Shown here: positions 1 to 5,840 of the stretch, piece after piece
Position numbering within the stretch: position 1 is the stretch's first letter
How the letters are laid out: each line of letters begins with the position of its first letter
Source: an uncultured Elusimicrobia bacterium
GTDB taxonomy: Bacteria; Elusimicrobiota; Endomicrobiia; Endomicrobiales; Endomicrobiaceae
DNA length: 5,865 nucleotides
Direction of reading: 5' to 3'
Assembly (NCBI GenBank): GCA_947168325.1
Contig: CAMVLN010000092.1
Coordinates: forward strand, 1 to 5,865
Made by a program: the position numbers and the translations under genes
The notes under the pieces: generated by a model
Databases searched by the model: none
What the model was told of the DNA's origin: nothing
Seen by the model: the letters and a program-made list of their open reading frames with translations, nothing else

Positions 1-22
1 TTCCAAACCTTGTATTATCCAT
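1..22 (-). CDS. trpB: Tryptophan synthase beta subunit, N-terminal fragment
   Basis: Only the first seven codons are inside the window, reading MDNTRFG. TrpB proteins commonly begin with a short leader followed by a G-R/K-F-G segment, so the RFG fits. TrpB is the pyridoxal-phosphate enzyme that condenses indole with serine to give tryptophan. The ATG (22-20) overlaps the end of trpF by 8 nt. It is preceded by an AGGAG Shine-Dalgarno (35-31) with an 8-nt spacer, lying inside the two Arg codons near the trpF C-terminus. The arrangement implies translational coupling. The call rests mainly on position directly after trpF and on the start signals, because seven residues alone are not diagnostic. 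Confidence 0.75.
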
Positions 23-608
23 TTTTTAATCTCCTAACTATATTTAATATTTTTTGCTTGTCTTTTACTTTATTTGTTTCTACACCACTTGATACATCTA
101 TACAATATGGACATAATTTTATTGCTTGTTCCACATTGTTTTCGTTGATACCACCTGCAAGAAAATAAGGTCTTATAAAATTTTTTAATATACTCCAATC
201 AAATGTTTTTCCTTCACCTTTTCCGGCATCGAACATCAACCAATCTGCCAAAGAATTCCGCCATCGTATGATATCTTCACCTGTTTTTACTTTCACTGTT
301 TTAATTATTTTTTTATTACAAACTTTTTTTAAATTATTTATATATTTATCGTCTTCTTCACCATGAAGTTGAACTAAATCAATAATGTTTTCTTTACAAA
401 ATTCAACAATTTTATTTATATCTTCATTTACAAAAACACCTACTGACAAAATTTCTTTACTTAATTTATTTTTTAATTTTTGTGATGTTTCTTTAGATAC
501 TTGTCTATGGCTTTTAGCAAACACAAAACCTATAAAATCCGGTTTTGCTTCGTTAACATAATTTATATCTTCTTCTCTAAATAAACCACATATTTTTATT
601 TTAGTCAC
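15..608 (-). CDS. trpF: Phosphoribosylanthranilate isomerase
   Basis: TrpF converts N-(5-phosphoribosyl)anthranilate to CdRP by an Amadori rearrangement in the cytoplasm, the third step after chorismate. The 197-residue protein is a single-domain (beta/alpha)8 barrel of normal family length. Visible motifs are KICG with the catalytic-type Cys7, the FVF-x-x-SHRQV segment (28-37), QLHG (80-83), Asp127 as the likely general acid followed by GKGEGKTFDW (129-138), LAGGI (150-154) and the phosphate-binding DVSSGVE (171-177). The start codon is GTG, supported by a GAGGT Shine-Dalgarno 5 nt upstream and by the KICG motif sitting where the family expects it. The gene follows trpC after 48 nt, the longest gap in the operon if trpC is measured from its stop, and overlaps trpB by 8 nt. 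It contains three Trp residues, more than the four upstream enzymes together. Confidence 0.97.
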   Translation of the reverse strand: MTKIKICGLFREEDINYVNEAKPDFIGFVFAKSHRQVSKETSQKLKNKLSKEILSVGVFVNEDINKIVEFCKENIIDLVQLHGEEDDKYINNLKKVCNKKIIKTVKVKTGEDIIRWRNSLADWLMFDAGKGEGKTFDWSILKNFIRPYFLAGGINENNVEQAIKLCPYCIDVSSGVETNKVKDKQKILNIVRRLKNG

Positions 609-613
609 TTTCT

Positions 614-618
614 ACCTC
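614..618 (-). promoter_or_regulatory. Ribosome binding site deciding the GTG start of trpF
   Basis: GAGGT lies 5 nt before GTG (608-606) in the short trpC-trpF spacer. It justifies GTG as the start; no ATG upstream in this frame competes with it. Confidence 0.7.
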
Positions 619-656
619 AAATAGTAAATTACTTATTGTTTTTTATTTATATTATT

Positions 657-1442
657 TTATGCATCCATTCCTTGTAATTTCAAAAGAAACTGTTTTTTGT
701 TTTTACTTAACATAATACTTTCACCAATCAATACACCATTAAACCCAGCTTCTTTTAATATTTTTATATCCTGTACTGTTTTTATTCCACTTTCTGAAAT
801 TAAAATTTTGTTTTCAGGTATAAATTTTTGTAATTCTAAAGATGTTTTAATATCAACTTTAATAGTTTTTATATCTCTATTATTTATGCCTATAATTTTT
901 GCTTCACTATTTAATGCCATTTTAATTTCATATTCATTATGTGTTTCAACAAGACAACTTAACTTTAAATTATTTGCTATATTTAAAAACTTATTTAAAA
1001 TTTTTTCATCAAGAATTGCACAAATAAGTAAAATTGCATCTGCACCAATAAGTTTTGCCTGATATATTTGATATTCATCAATAATAAAATCTTTTCTTAA
1101 AATAGGAATATTTACTATATCTGAAACATCTTTTAAGATTTTATCACTACCTTTAAAAAAGTTAGGCTCCGTAAGAACAGAAATTGCAGTTGCTCCTGCT
1201 TGTTCATATTCTTTGGCTATATTAGTATAATGGAAATCTTCAACTATAACACCTTTTGAAGGAGAAGCTTTTTTTATTTCACAAATAAAAGAAAAATCTT
1301 TATCTTTTAAAGATTCTTCAAAAAAGAACTTTTCGTTTAAAGGAAGAGATAATACTTCCTGTTTTAAAACTTTAATATTTTTTTCTTTTTTCTCATGTTC
1401 TATTCTTATTTTTTGTGTGGCAACTATATCATCAAGTATCAT
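657..1442 (-). CDS. trpC: Indole-3-glycerol-phosphate synthase
   Basis: TrpC closes the indole ring, converting CdRP to indole-3-glycerol phosphate with loss of CO2 and water. With the start chosen here the protein has 261 residues and begins MILDDIVATQK, the usual TrpC N-terminus. Motifs in order are ICEIKKASPSKG (53-64) holding the conserved Glu55 and Lys57, VLTEPNFFKGS (89-99), LRKDF (115-119) with the second conserved Lys117, LVETHNE (164-170), GINNRD (185-190), SESGI (216-220) and the phosphate-binding IGES (239-242). The frame is open to an earlier ATG at 1499, which would add 19 residues, but that ATG is 18 nt from the nearest Shine-Dalgarno and the extra residues do not resemble TrpC. 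A GGAG at 1460-1457 lies 14 nt before the chosen ATG, a rather long spacer, so the exact start is uncertain. It is a stand-alone TrpC, not fused to TrpF as in enterobacteria. Confidence 0.95.
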   Translation of the reverse strand: MILDDIVATQKIRIEHEKKEKNIKVLKQEVLSLPLNEKFFFEESLKDKDFSFICEIKKASPSKGVIVEDFHYTNIAKEYEQAGATAISVLTEPNFFKGSDKILKDVSDIVNIPILRKDFIIDEYQIYQAKLIGADAILLICAILDEKILNKFLNIANNLKLSCLVETHNEYEIKMALNSEAKIIGINNRDIKTIKVDIKTSLELQKFIPENKILISESGIKTVQDIKILKEAGFNGVLIGESIMLSKNKKQFLLKLQGMDA

Positions 1443-1456
1443 TATTTTATAATCAT

Positions 1457-1460
1457 CTCC
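1457..1460 (-). promoter_or_regulatory. Candidate ribosome binding site for trpC
   Basis: GGAG lies 14 nt before the ATG at 1442. The spacer is longer than the 5-9 nt seen for the other genes here, so either this site works at long spacing or trpC depends partly on ribosomes arriving from trpD. Confidence 0.4.
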
Positions 1461-1513
1461 AATGTTTATTAAATTTTGCTGTTTGTCGTTTTCATACATC
1501 TATACATCGCTTT

Positions 1514-2524
1514 TTAGTCCTCATTTGATAATTTAATATACTTTTCTAACTGATTAAGAGCTTTTTTACTATCAATAACTTCTTTTGCTATATTAACTGC
1601 ATTGCTTATTGAAATTTCCGGTTTTGCAATATGTATTGCTGCTGCAGAATTTAATATAACTGCATCCGTTTTTGCTCCTTTTGCCCCGGATAAAATATCT
1701 ATTGTAATTTTTGCATTTTCTTGCGGAGTTCCGCCTAACAAATCTTCTTTTTTACATTTTTTCATACCAAATTGTTCCGGTTCTATTTCATAAGTTTTAT
1801 AGTTACCATTAACAACTTCACAAACTTTTGTTAGAGAACTTGCAGAAATTTCATCAAGTCCATCTTTTCCATAAACAACCATAGCACTTTTTACACCTAA
1901 ATTAGATAACACTTTTGCCATAAGATCTATTAGATCTTCATCATAAACACCTAACAACTGCATATTGGCCCCTGCAGGATTTACCAATGGTCCTAAAATA
2001 TTAAATATCGTTCTTATACCTAACTCTTTTCTAACCGGTGCAACATACTTCATTGCTATATGATAGTTTTGTGCAAATAAGAAACAAAAATTTATTTTAT
2101 CTAAAATCTGTTTACTTTTTTCAGGTGATATTGTTATTTTCGCACCGAGAGTTTCTAAAACATCTGCTGCACCACATTTACTTGATGCTGCCCTGTTACC
2201 ATGTTTTGCTACAGGTATTCCTGTTGCAGATACAACAAATGCAGATGTAGTTGAAATATTAAACGAGTTAGATTTATCTCCACCGGTTCCAACAATTTCA
2301 AGTATATCCATATCGTTAAGAAGTTTTATACAATGTTTTCTCATACCGGCTGCTGCACCTGTAATTTCTTCTATTGTTTCTTTTTTTATTGACATTGCCG
2401 TTAAAAAAGCTGCCATCTGTATTTGGCTTGCCTGACCACTCATTATTTCATCTATTACCGTTTCTGATTCTTTTGCACTCAAATTTTGTTTCATAACAGC
2501 TTTAAAAATAGCCTCTTTAATCAT
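1514..2524 (-). CDS. trpD: Anthranilate phosphoribosyltransferase
   Basis: TrpD transfers phosphoribose from PRPP to anthranilate, the second dedicated step. The 336 residues match the normal length of a stand-alone enzyme, with a helical N-terminal domain (about 1-70) and the nucleoside-phosphorylase-like catalytic domain after it. Diagnostic motifs are the PRPP-binding GTGGD (79-83), NISTTSAFV (89-97), the long conserved KHGNRAASSKCGAAD (107-121), KYVAPVRKELGIRTIFN (159-175, including the anthranilate-binding-region Arg165) with GPLVNPAGA (178-186), and the metal-binding DGLDE (221-225). It starts 3 nt after the trpG stop. Its AGAGGA Shine-Dalgarno is formed by the last Arg and Gly codons of trpG. 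It is not fused to TrpG, unlike the enterobacterial enzyme. It contains no tryptophan residue. Confidence 0.98.
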   Translation of the reverse strand: MIKEAIFKAVMKQNLSAKESETVIDEIMSGQASQIQMAAFLTAMSIKKETIEEITGAAAGMRKHCIKLLNDMDILEIVGTGGDKSNSFNISTTSAFVVSATGIPVAKHGNRAASSKCGAADVLETLGAKITISPEKSKQILDKINFCFLFAQNYHIAMKYVAPVRKELGIRTIFNILGPLVNPAGANMQLLGVYDEDLIDLMAKVLSNLGVKSAMVVYGKDGLDEISASSLTKVCEVVNGNYKTYEIEPEQFGMKKCKKEDLLGGTPQENAKITIDILSGAKGAKTDAVILNSAAAIHIAKPEISISNAVNIAKEVIDSKKALNQLEKYIKLSNED

Positions 2525-2527
2525 TTT

Positions 2528-3094
2528 TTATCCTCTTAAAAAATTTTTTATTATTTGATATCCTTTTGGAGTAAGTATTGATTCTGGGTGAAACTGAACT
2601 CCATAAATATTTTTTTCTTTATCATAAACTGCCATAACTTCATTATCTTCACTTGTTGCAACAATTTTTAGTTCTTTAGTTATTGTATCTTTCAATGCTA
2701 CAAGAGAATGATACCTACCTACAATAATCTTTTCGTTAAATCCTTTAAAAATAGGACAATTGATATCTATATTAATTTCTGATTGTTTTGCATGCATAAG
2801 TTCCTTTGCATAAGAAATAGTTGCTCCATAAGCTTCACATATTGCTTGATGACCTAAACAAACTCCTAAAATAGAAATGTTCCCTGCAAAATTCTTAACT
2901 ATATCTATACAAATTCCAGCATCAATTGGTTTTTTTGGTCCAGGTGATAAAATTATTCTTTCGGGATTTAATTTTTCTATTTCTTTTAATGTAATTTCGT
3001 CATTTCTTTTTACAATTATATTCGGATTTATTGAACCGGTATATTGATAAAGGTTATATACAAAACTATCATAATTATCTATTAACAATATCAT
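2528..3094 (-). CDS. trpG: Anthranilate synthase glutamine amidotransferase component
   Basis: TrpG hydrolyses glutamine and channels ammonia to TrpE. The 188-residue class I amidotransferase carries the full triad: Cys79 in GVCLGHQ (77-83), His169 and Glu171 in QFHPES (167-172). Other family signatures are the N-terminal LLIDNYDSFVYNL, SPGP (50-53) and GRYHSL (126-131). The usual MHGK-x-S segment appears as MHAKQS (100-105), a mild substitution. The gene overlaps the 3' end of trpE by 20 nt, and its AAGGAG Shine-Dalgarno lies in trpE coding sequence 6 nt before the ATG, so the two subunits are probably made in coupled, near-equal amounts. A PabA role in folate synthesis (shared amidotransferase) is possible, because TrpG and PabA cannot be separated by sequence alone. 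The operon position makes TrpG the primary role. Confidence 0.96.
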   Translation of the reverse strand: MILLIDNYDSFVYNLYQYTGSINPNIIVKRNDEITLKEIEKLNPERIILSPGPKKPIDAGICIDIVKNFAGNISILGVCLGHQAICEAYGATISYAKELMHAKQSEINIDINCPIFKGFNEKIIVGRYHSLVALKDTITKELKIVATSEDNEVMAVYDKEKNIYGVQFHPESILTPKGYQIIKNFLRG

Positions 3095-4601
3095 TTTTTC
3101 TCCTTAAAATTTTACTCTGTAATTTTTTATGCATAGAATATGAAATATCAGCATCAGAAGAAAGTTTTAAAGCATTAATAACAGCTTTTGCTTTATTTAT
3201 ACATTCTTGATACTCTTTTTCGGGAACACTATCTGCAACAATTCCTGCACCGGAGCGAACAAACACTTTATTGTTTTTCTTAAAGGCTATTCTTATAGAA
3301 ATACAAGTATCCATGTTACCTGAAAAATCAATATACCCTATAGCTCCGCCGTAAATACCTCTTTTGTTTTGCTCTAACTCATTTATAATTTGGCATGCCC
3401 TTATTTTAGGTGCCCCAGAAAGTGTTCCTGCGGGAAGAACTGCATCAATTGCATCAAGAGACATTTTGTCTTGCTTTATCTTGCCACGAACAGTTGAACC
3501 TATATGCATAACATGAGAAAACCTCTCTATACTCATATATTTTTCTACTTTTATTGAACCAAATTTACTTATTTTACCCAAATCGTTTCTACCTAAATCT
3601 ACAAGCATATTATGTTCGGCAAGTTCTTTTTTGTCTGAAAGAAGTTCTTTTTCTAGTTGTAAATCCTCTTCTTTAGTTTCTCCTCTTGGTCTTGTTCCTG
3701 CTAAAGGGAAAGTGTGCAATACTCCTTCTTCTAGTTTTACTAATGTTTCAGGGGATGCTCCTACAATTTCTATATCTTTACTGCAAAAATAAAACATGTA
3801 AGGAGACGGATTTGTTGTTCTTAAAATTCTATATGTATCTAAAAGACTACCTTCAACATTGGCTTCTATTCTGTTTGATAAAACTGCTTGAAAAATATCA
3901 CCATCTTTTATGTAAGATTTCGTTTTATTTACCATATTACAATATTGTTCTTTGCTAAACAAATATTTAAAATCGGACTTTATTTTTAAAGGGTTATCTT
4001 GTAAAGGTATTCCATTTTTAATAAGCTCTGCCATTTTGTTTAGTTCTAAAACGGCATTATCATAATTTTGTTTTAAATTGTTTGTTTTAATATTAACTAT
4101 TAAAAAAATCTTTTGTTTTAAATTATCAAAAACAATAACTTTATCAAACAACATTAAATCAACATCATTAAAATTTTCGTCATCATTTGCAACCAATTTT
4201 AATGTTGGTTCACTATACTTTATATAATCGTAAGAAAAATAACCTACAAGTCCACCTGTAAAAGTAGGTAATCCTTCAACTTTAGGACTTTTATTTTCTT
4301 CTATAATATTTTTTATATATTTTTGAGGAGTATCATTTTTAGATATTATTTTACCGTTTATTTTTATTGTTCCGTTTAGACAAGTAAATTCAAGTTTTGG
4401 ATCATATCCTAAAAAAGAGTATCTTCCCCACTTTGAAGAATCTTCCAAACTTTCAAGCATATAACAATGGCTACTTACTGATTTTAAGATTTTTAAAACT
4501 TGTATTTGAGTTTTTATGTCGCTCAATATTTGAAAACTTATTGGAATGGTTTTATATTCTTTTGCAAATTTTATGGCTTGTTTATAACTCGGTATATACA
4601 T
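3075..4601 (-). CDS. trpE: Anthranilate synthase component I
   Basis: TrpE aminates chorismate and eliminates pyruvate to form anthranilate, the committed step. The 508-residue protein has the N-terminal regulatory domain followed by the chorismate-binding domain (about 217-475). The tryptophan feedback site is represented by MLES (48-51), GRYSFLG (59-65) and NPSPYMFY (264-271), so the enzyme should be inhibited by Trp. Catalytic-domain motifs are GASPETLVK (281-289), FPLAGTRPRG (298-307), MLVDLGRNDLG (332-342), GTLSGAPKIRA (392-402) and SGAGIVADSVPEKEYQE (450-466). The start is supported by the typical PSYKQAIKFAKEY N-terminus and a GGGGTG ribosome binding site 5 nt upstream (4612-4607). The Shine-Dalgarno directly abuts the U-tract of the leader terminator. 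NPSPYMF distinguishes it from PabB-like paralogues only in part; the Trp T-box and the operon settle the assignment. It contains a single Trp (W58). Confidence 0.98.
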   Translation of the reverse strand: MYIPSYKQAIKFAKEYKTIPISFQILSDIKTQIQVLKILKSVSSHCYMLESLEDSSKWGRYSFLGYDPKLEFTCLNGTIKINGKIISKNDTPQKYIKNIIEENKSPKVEGLPTFTGGLVGYFSYDYIKYSEPTLKLVANDDENFNDVDLMLFDKVIVFDNLKQKIFLIVNIKTNNLKQNYDNAVLELNKMAELIKNGIPLQDNPLKIKSDFKYLFSKEQYCNMVNKTKSYIKDGDIFQAVLSNRIEANVEGSLLDTYRILRTTNPSPYMFYFCSKDIEIVGASPETLVKLEEGVLHTFPLAGTRPRGETKEEDLQLEKELLSDKKELAEHNMLVDLGRNDLGKISKFGSIKVEKYMSIERFSHVMHIGSTVRGKIKQDKMSLDAIDAVLPAGTLSGAPKIRACQIINELEQNKRGIYGGAIGYIDFSGNMDTCISIRIAFKKNNKVFVRSGAGIVADSVPEKEYQECINKAKAVINALKLSSDADISYSMHKKLQSKILRRKNDIVNR

Positions 4602-4612
4602 TATAACACCCC

Positions 4613-4661
4613 AAAATAAAAAAATTCATCCTAAAACAAAAACCTTGTTTTCAAGGACGAA
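4613..4661 (-). terminator. Conditional intrinsic terminator of the trp leader
   Basis: UUCGUCCU (4661-4654) pairs with AGGAUGAA (4632-4625) with one G-U pair. After a two-base bulge, AAAACAA pairs with UUGUUUU, giving about 15 bp in total. A run of seven U, then A and four U, follows (4624-4613). It ends directly at the trpE ribosome binding site. This is the default OFF fold when tRNA-Trp is charged. Confidence 0.93.
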
Positions 4662-4684
4662 TATTTCATCCGCGGTGCCACCTT
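4653..4684 (-). promoter_or_regulatory. T-box antiterminator element
   Basis: AAGG (4684-4681) pairs with CCUU (4656-4653) around the seven-base bulge UGGCACC, which binds the tRNA acceptor end. The adjoining GGAUGAA can pair with UUCGUCC (4661-4655). The same UUCGUCC is the 5' arm of the terminator, and a second near-copy AGGAUGAA forms the terminator's 3' arm, so the two folds exclude each other. Confidence 0.88.
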
Positions 4685-5014
4685 GCTTTGAAACTACCTA
4701 CAGCACATAAATAAAACTTGTACATTAAATCTTATCAGGCAGTCTCACTCTTATTTAGGATACCAACATATCCCCGGCAACTAACGGATGCCTTCCCGTT
4801 GCAGAATACTCGGGGAAAATCACTCTACTCTTGTACTCTTCGCTCTCGTTCACATTCTCCCCTTTGACTACACCCTCTGCGGTCCATTTCAGAAAGTAAA
4901 ACTTCAACTTCCTTAATAAGCTGCTTACTGCCTGCTTCTCACCACCCAGGCTCGCTGTTAGTGCACTTCTTATTTTTATCTCCGCATCAACGGTTTAAAT
5001 ATTAAACTTTAAGG

Positions 5015-5043
5015 ATTGTATTATTTTTTTTTGTATATGTCAA
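5015..5043 (-). promoter_or_regulatory. Promoter of the trp operon
   Basis: A perfect -35 TTGACA (5043-5038), a 17-nt A-rich spacer and a -10 TACAAT (5020-5015, five of six consensus bases) lie just after the upstream terminator and before T-box Stem I. Transcription would begin near 5008, giving a leader of about 400 nt. No operator-like palindrome overlaps it, so control is probably by the T-box rather than by a repressor. Confidence 0.88.
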
Positions 5044-5068
5044 GCAAAAATTTATTTTTAATAATAAG

Positions 5069-5100
5069 AAAAAAGCACTAAATCTTTTTAGTGCTTTTTT
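5069..5100 (-). terminator. Intrinsic terminator after the barrel-protein gene
   Basis: A perfect 14-bp inverted repeat (5069-5082 with 5087-5100) with a 4-nt loop has a core of GCACTAAA/TTTAGTGC flanked by six A and six T. It terminates the minus-strand gene upstream and insulates the trp promoter. The symmetry means it could also stop plus-strand transcription, but no plus-strand gene is visible here. Confidence 0.93.
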
Positions 5101-5153
5101 CTATTATCTCATTATTAAATATAATTAAACCTATATACAATCTTCAAATCATA

Positions 5154-5702
5154 CTAGAAGTGATATGAGAAACCGATACTTGCAAGATTTCCGTTATTTC
5201 CTCTAATACCAAATGTGTTGTCTTCCATATTCAAATCATCACATTTTCTATTTTCAAATGAAATTGATGCAAAATCAAGTGTAGCATCAATTGACCATCT
5301 TTCATTTATACTATATGTTACAACAGGTACAATTCCTATACCATAGGAAGTATATTTTATATCTGCATCATCATGTTTTTCACTACTATAAAATATAGAA
5401 CCTTTAGCTAAGAATGAAAAATCGCCAATTTTAAACATTTCGTACCTAATAAAAGGTGAAACTGATATTGTTGTTATTGTATCACCAGCTTTGTCATAAC
5501 CATAACCTAAATCAATACCTAAACCCATTTTCTCGTTCAAGTTGTAACCAAACTCCGGTTGAATTGAAAAAGATGATCTTGAATCACCTTCTTTTGGACT
5601 AGTGGTATTAAAACCCAAACTTCCACCTACCCACATATTTTCTGCTACTGCTGGTACTACTAATGCTACTGCAAACAACAAAGCTAACAAACTTTTCTTC
5701 AT
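5154..5702 (-). CDS. Predicted outer-membrane beta-barrel protein, secreted
   Basis: The 182-residue product begins with a Sec signal peptide: MKKS, a hydrophobic core LLALLFAVALVVPA, and a likely cleavage after AVA at residue 20. The mature part of about 162 residues is built of alternating polar/hydrophobic stretches ending in aromatic residues, for example WVGGSLGFN, FSIQPEFGYNL, MGLGIDLGYGYD, ISVSPFIRYEMF, FSFLAKGSIFY, YGIGIVPVVTY, WSIDATLDFASISF and LASIGFSYHF. This pattern suggests about eight strands. The last residue is Phe preceded by alternating aromatics, the signal recognised by the BAM machinery. The protein therefore likely sits in the outer membrane. It resembles the general small-barrel (OmpX/OmpA-barrel, OMP_b-brl) type, but I cannot assign a specific function or ligand. 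The start is supported by AAAGGAG (5718-5712) 9 nt upstream. It has its own promoter and terminator, so it is not part of the trp operon. Confidence 0.9.
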   Translation of the reverse strand: MKKSLLALLFAVALVVPAVAENMWVGGSLGFNTTSPKEGDSRSSFSIQPEFGYNLNEKMGLGIDLGYGYDKAGDTITTISVSPFIRYEMFKIGDFSFLAKGSIFYSSEKHDDADIKYTSYGIGIVPVVTYSINERWSIDATLDFASISFENRKCDDLNMEDNTFGIRGNNGNLASIGFSYHF

Positions 5703-5731
5703 TTTTCTTCTCTCCTTTCTTTTCTTTTTTA

Positions 5732-5750
5732 CTGGACTTTAAATATCCAG
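5732..5750 (-). other. Small hairpin in the 5' UTR of the barrel-protein mRNA
   Basis: CTGGA (5750-5746) pairs with TCCAG (5736-5732) around an AT-rich loop, about 12 nt from the predicted transcription start and 14 nt before the ribosome binding site. There is no U-tract, so it is not a terminator. A 5'-stabilising stem of the kind found on abundant outer-membrane-protein mRNAs is a reasonable guess. Confidence 0.45.
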
Positions 5751-5768
5751 CTCATTTTTGCATTATGT

Positions 5769-5797
5769 ATTGTATATATTAAAATATATTTTGTCAA
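5769..5797 (-). promoter_or_regulatory. Promoter of the barrel-protein gene
   Basis: -35 TTGACA (5797-5792), a 17-nt spacer and -10 TACAAT (5774-5769) match the trp promoter hexamer for hexamer. The predicted start near 5762 gives a 5' UTR of about 60 nt. Confidence 0.87.
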
Positions 5798-5810
5798 TAT
5801 ATTTTGTCAA
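5785..5810 (-). repeat. Perfect 13-bp tandem repeat duplicating the -35 box
   Basis: TTGACAAAATATA occurs twice in a row without mismatch (5810-5798 and 5797-5785). Each copy begins with a consensus -35 hexamer. The downstream copy is correctly spaced from TACAAT. The upstream one has only a weak TATTTT at 18 nt. Confidence 0.9.
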
Positions 5811-5822
5811 AAGGCACATTCA

Positions 5823-5838
5823 AGTTGCTAATGCAACT
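5823..5838. repeat. Short inverted repeat upstream of the barrel-protein promoter
   Basis: AGTTGC (5823-5828) and GCAACT (5833-5838) are perfect complements around TAAT, 13 nt upstream of the repeated -35 box. There is no T-run on either side strong enough for a terminator. It could be a regulator binding site or simply a small hairpin in upstream transcript. Confidence 0.5.
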
Positions 5839-5840
5839 AG

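Larger units (their letters stand above)
4613..4990 (-). ncRNA. T-box riboswitch leader, tRNA-Trp responsive
   Basis: This untranslated leader binds uncharged tRNA and lets transcription continue into trpE when Trp-tRNA is scarce. Stem I is closed by UGCGG (4986-4982) with CCGCA (4882-4878). Just above it the specifier loop contains GAAAUGGA with UGG, the Trp codon, at 4886-4884. The distal helix GCCUG/CAGGC (4951-4947 with 4934-4930) carries the typical GGUGGUGAGAAG loop, below which lies the GCGAGC AG-bulge region. A second helix, GGGGAGAA/UUUUCCCC (4862-4855 with 4819-4812), fits Stem II. AACGG/CCGUU (4800-4796 with 4787-4783) fits the IIA/B element. The T-box itself is AAGGUGGCACCGCGG (4684-4670). 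The bulge base N in UGGN is C, which pairs with discriminator G73 of bacterial tRNA-Trp. The assignment to Trp is therefore supported twice within the RNA and again by the downstream genes. Stem III is not clearly delimited; GUACA/UGUGC just before the T-box is a candidate. Confidence 0.96.

Noticed and set aside
609..656. Possible terminator or promoter in the trpC-trpF gap
   Set aside because: The gap has only a small AGTAATTTACT palindrome and A/T runs, with no hairpin plus U-tract and no convincing -35/-10 pair. TrpF is most simply read as part of the same transcript.
697..1062. Plus-strand open frame of 121 codons inside trpC
   Set aside because: It is antisense to well-conserved TrpC motifs, has no ribosome binding site or recognisable protein character, and arises from AT-rich codon use on the other strand.
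2038..2250. Plus-strand open frames within trpD, trpE and the trpE start region (also near 1602-1793, 3686-3958 and 4397-4606)
   Set aside because: All lie opposite highly conserved enzyme segments and have low-complexity Leu/Phe/Ile-rich translations, typical of shadows in AT-rich DNA.
4670..4990. Tandem T-boxes, because the leader is about 400 nt
   Set aside because: Only one T-box consensus sequence and one Stem I distal loop are present. The length is accounted for by Stem I, Stem II, the IIA/B region and the terminator.
4602..5008. Trp leader peptide with tandem Trp codons (classic attenuation) or TRAP-type repeats
   Set aside because: No short frame with a ribosome binding site and adjacent Trp codons is seen, and there is no regular series of GAG/TAG triplets. 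The T-box architecture explains the leader fully.
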